The notes below the pieces were generated by a model. That model did no database searches, was not told where the DNA came from, and saw only the letters and a program-made list of their open reading frames with translations. Below, one piece after another: positions 7,522 through 8,836 of a stretch of DNA of 8,836 nt (position 1 is its first letter; every line of letters starts with the position of its first letter). The DNA lies in assembly GCA_003526435.1 (NCBI GenBank), contig DPWF01000397.1:58280-67115 (forward strand). The letters run 5' to 3'. The position numbers and the translations under genes were made by a program. This DNA is from Chitinophagaceae bacterium (GTDB lineage: Bacteria > Bacteroidota > Bacteroidia > Chitinophagales > Chitinophagaceae).

Positions 7522-7989
7522 ATGAAAATGAAATATTTACTTCTCGTTTTATGCCTTCAGATTGGCAATGCTACGAAAGCACAGGATTTGTCTGTCAGAA
7601 AAAAACATTATAACCTTTCTGAAACGGCACTGGCAATTGAAGGGTATGATCCGGTAGCCTATTTCCTTCAGAAAAAACCGCTAAAAGGAAAAAAAGAACT
7701 GTTGGTTAACCATGAGGGAGTAATTTATTATTTCTCGTCAGCCACTAATAGAGATGTTTTCCTCAAATCGCCTTCATCCTATGAGCCGGAATTTGGAGGC
7801 TGGTGTGCCTATGCTATGGGAGCCAAAGCTGAAAAAGTGAGCATAGATCCCGAAACTTTTAAAATCATTGACAATAAACTCTATCTTTTTTACAATAGGT
7901 TTTTTACAAACACACTAAAAGAGTGGAACAAAGCTGAAGAGTTACTAAAACCCAAAGCTGAAAAAGCCTGGAAAAAAATTATTCACTAG
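7522..7989 (+). CDS. Exported YHS-domain protein
   Basis: The protein has 155 residues. The first 20 (MKMKYLLLVLCLQIGNATKA) form a short basic-hydrophobic signal peptide, with likely cleavage before QDLS, so it should act in the periplasm. The body matches small Bacteroidota YHS-domain proteins: AIEGYDPVAYF (38-48), the VIYYFSS strand (67-73), GGWCAYAMG with Cys95 (92-100), and the IDPETFKIIDNKLYLFY segment (108-124). The YHS domain is a small fold thought to bind metal in some proteins, but the function of these stand-alone secreted versions is not established. I chose the ATG at 7522 because it places the signal peptide at the N-terminus. In-frame ATG 7483 and TTG 7465 would put charged residues before it. 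It is followed 15 bases later by the DoxX-like gene, which suggests cotranscription. The family call is strong; the role is unknown. Confidence 0.85.
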   Translation: MKMKYLLLVLCLQIGNATKAQDLSVRKKHYNLSETALAIEGYDPVAYFLQKKPLKGKKELLVNHEGVIYYFSSATNRDVFLKSPSSYEPEFGGWCAYAMGAKAEKVSIDPETFKIIDNKLYLFYNRFFTNTLKEWNKAEELLKPKAEKAWKKIIH

Positions 7990-8004
7990 TCATCATTCAA
8001 TTAT

Positions 8005-8418
8005 ATGCAACAACAAACAAAAAATATATTTCAGTGGCTGCTCCGCATCATAGCAGCAGTAATGATGCTGCAAACCCTTTATTTCAAATTCTCAGGGTCT
8101 GAAGAGTCTGTTTACATCTTCACACAAATGGGCATAGAACCCTGGGGGCGATATGCAACCGGTATTGCAGAATTAATAGCGGCACTGTTGATCTTATATA
8201 AACCTGCAATCTCTATCGGAGCAATACTAACCCTGGGAATCATGAGCGGTGCTATTTTTTCACATCTGTTTGTGTTGGGTATAGCAGTAAAGAATGATCA
8301 TGGTCTTTTATTTACGTATGCAATCACTGTATGGGTGGCTGCTTCAATCCTGCTTTGGTTGAACAGGTACCAGCTACGCTTCTTTTTTCAGCAGATTTTT
8401 CTTAACAAACAGGGTTAG
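8005..8418 (+). CDS. DoxX-like four-helix inner-membrane protein
   Basis: This 137-residue protein has four predicted membrane helices at roughly 9-27, 47-65, 69-91 and 100-119. The pattern LQTLYFKFSGSEESVYIFTQMGIEPWGRYATG followed by an AELIAALLIL helix is characteristic of small DoxX-family proteins. The third helix contains LGIMSGAIFSHL, another typical segment. The biochemical role of such stand-alone DoxX proteins is not settled; some relatives are linked to respiratory quinol oxidation or redox stress. The ATG at 8005 follows the YHS stop by 15 bases, so the two genes are probably one transcript. No clear Shine-Dalgarno sequence is visible. Confidence 0.85.
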   Translation: MQQQTKNIFQWLLRIIAAVMMLQTLYFKFSGSEESVYIFTQMGIEPWGRYATGIAELIAALLILYKPAISIGAILTLGIMSGAIFSHLFVLGIAVKNDHGLLFTYAITVWVAASILLWLNRYQLRFFFQQIFLNKQG

Positions 8419-8679
8419 ATTCATGTATTCAATCCTTTTAGGATGAAGTAATTGCAGGGTCGGTCAGTTGGATGGTTCAGTCGGTGAAAATGACTGTGGA
8501 TATTCATAAATAACCGAATTATACCGATTTCACAAAAGAAGATTATTTTCACCCGCAAAAGGAATCGGCTGACCCGGATTTGAAAACCCGGAATTCAAAC
8601 GATTCGTACATACAGATGGCGGTTGATACAAAATGATAACAACGGCCGTATATGTTTTAAAAGTATAGAACCCGTTAGT
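8419..8679. other. Intergenic spacer (261 bases) without a convincing gene
   Basis: No supported gene lies here. Three small structures are visible. A hairpin TTC-A-ATCCT / AGGATGAA (8428-8447) has a TTT loop and one bulged A but no following T-run, so it is not a standard terminator. CAGTC (8478-8482) is complementary to GACTG (8492-8496). An exact-head-to-tail pair of 14-base units lies at 8572-8599. A stretch of 40 codons without a stop (8514-8633, + strand) has no start codon near its 5' end and follows an in-frame TAA, so it may be chance or a gene relic. Confidence 0.6.
8572..8599. repeat. Two adjacent 14-base near-identical units
   Basis: ACCCGGATTTGAAA (8572-8585) is followed immediately by ACCCGGAATTCAAA (8586-8599), identical at 12 of 14 positions. 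The second differs so that TTTGAA (8579-8584) can pair with TTCAAA (8594-8599). It could be a small tandem duplication or a paired binding site upstream of the DinB-like gene. Confidence 0.5.
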
Positions 8680-8836
8680 ATGCAAATTGCTCAAGCTATT
8701 CGAAACATATTTGTTCAGTTACATGAAACACTGGATAAATTAACGCCCGAACAATATACGGCATGCAGTAAGTCGCTGTTTAATGCAACCATCGGTCAGC
8801 ATGTTCGTCATATCGTTGAACTCTTTCAATGTCTTT
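8680..8836 (+). CDS. DinB-like family protein, N-terminal part, cut by the window edge
   Basis: Only 52 residues are visible, starting MQIAQAIRNIFVQLHETLDKL and continuing to the edge with no stop. The helix pair LHETLDKLTPEQYT and then NATIGQHVRHIVELFQCL resembles the start of Bacteroidota DinB-superfamily proteins, which form four-helix bundles and often bind a metal through histidines. His40 and His43 of IGQHVRHIVE would fit a first metal-ligand helix. Members include thiol-dependent transferases, but many have no known function. The ATG at 8680 is the first start after in-frame stops upstream. The assignment rests on a short N-terminal fragment. Confidence 0.6.
   Translation, partial: MQIAQAIRNIFVQLHETLDKLTPEQYTACSKSLFNATIGQHVRHIVELFQCL

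Noticed and set aside
8428..8447. Hairpin after the DoxX-like gene as a rho-independent terminator
   Set aside because: There is no T-tract after the stem, so it is described only as a small hairpin.

Overview
The window looks like chromosomal DNA from a Bacteroidota bacterium, probably of the Chitinophagaceae type. The reasons are moderate A+T content, start codons without Shine-Dalgarno sequences, candidate promoters resembling the Bacteroidota TTTG / TAnnTTTG pattern, a histidine kinase with the SHNLRSP H-box common in that phylum, and the single-ACT-like form of threonine dehydratase. The genus assignment is an inference from protein style, not from a search.

Layout. Bases 1-360 are the 3' end of ilvA (threonine dehydratase). 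Next comes a 219-base leader (361-579). It encodes a 31-codon peptide ending in a dense Thr/Ile run, followed by a terminator-like hairpin, which is the classical design of a threonine-operon attenuator. Then follow thrA (fused aspartokinase-homoserine dehydrogenase, 580-3024), thrB (homoserine kinase, 3029-3961) and thrC (threonine synthase, 3972-5264), with gaps of only 4 and 10 bases. Two bases beyond thrC, and convergent with it, lies a large membrane PAS histidine kinase (5267-7309, minus strand). It is divergent from a small secreted YHS-domain protein (7522-7989), which is followed 15 bases later by a four-helix DoxX-like membrane protein (8005-8418). A 261-base spacer with a small tandem duplication leads to the 5' end of a DinB-like gene (8680 to the window edge).

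How the genes work together. ThrA supplies the first and third steps from aspartate, ThrB phosphorylates homoserine, ThrC makes threonine, and IlvA deaminates threonine on the way to isoleucine. The whole aspartate-semialdehyde-to-2-oxobutanoate branch except Asd is therefore clustered here. The leader peptide contains codons for both Thr and Ile, so it could sense both end products. The right half (kinase, YHS protein, DoxX protein, DinB-like protein) has no evident link to threonine synthesis.

The most interesting element is the thr leader/attenuator, which is too short to be annotated by ordinary gene callers. I saw no mobile elements, CRISPR arrays, tRNA or rRNA genes.
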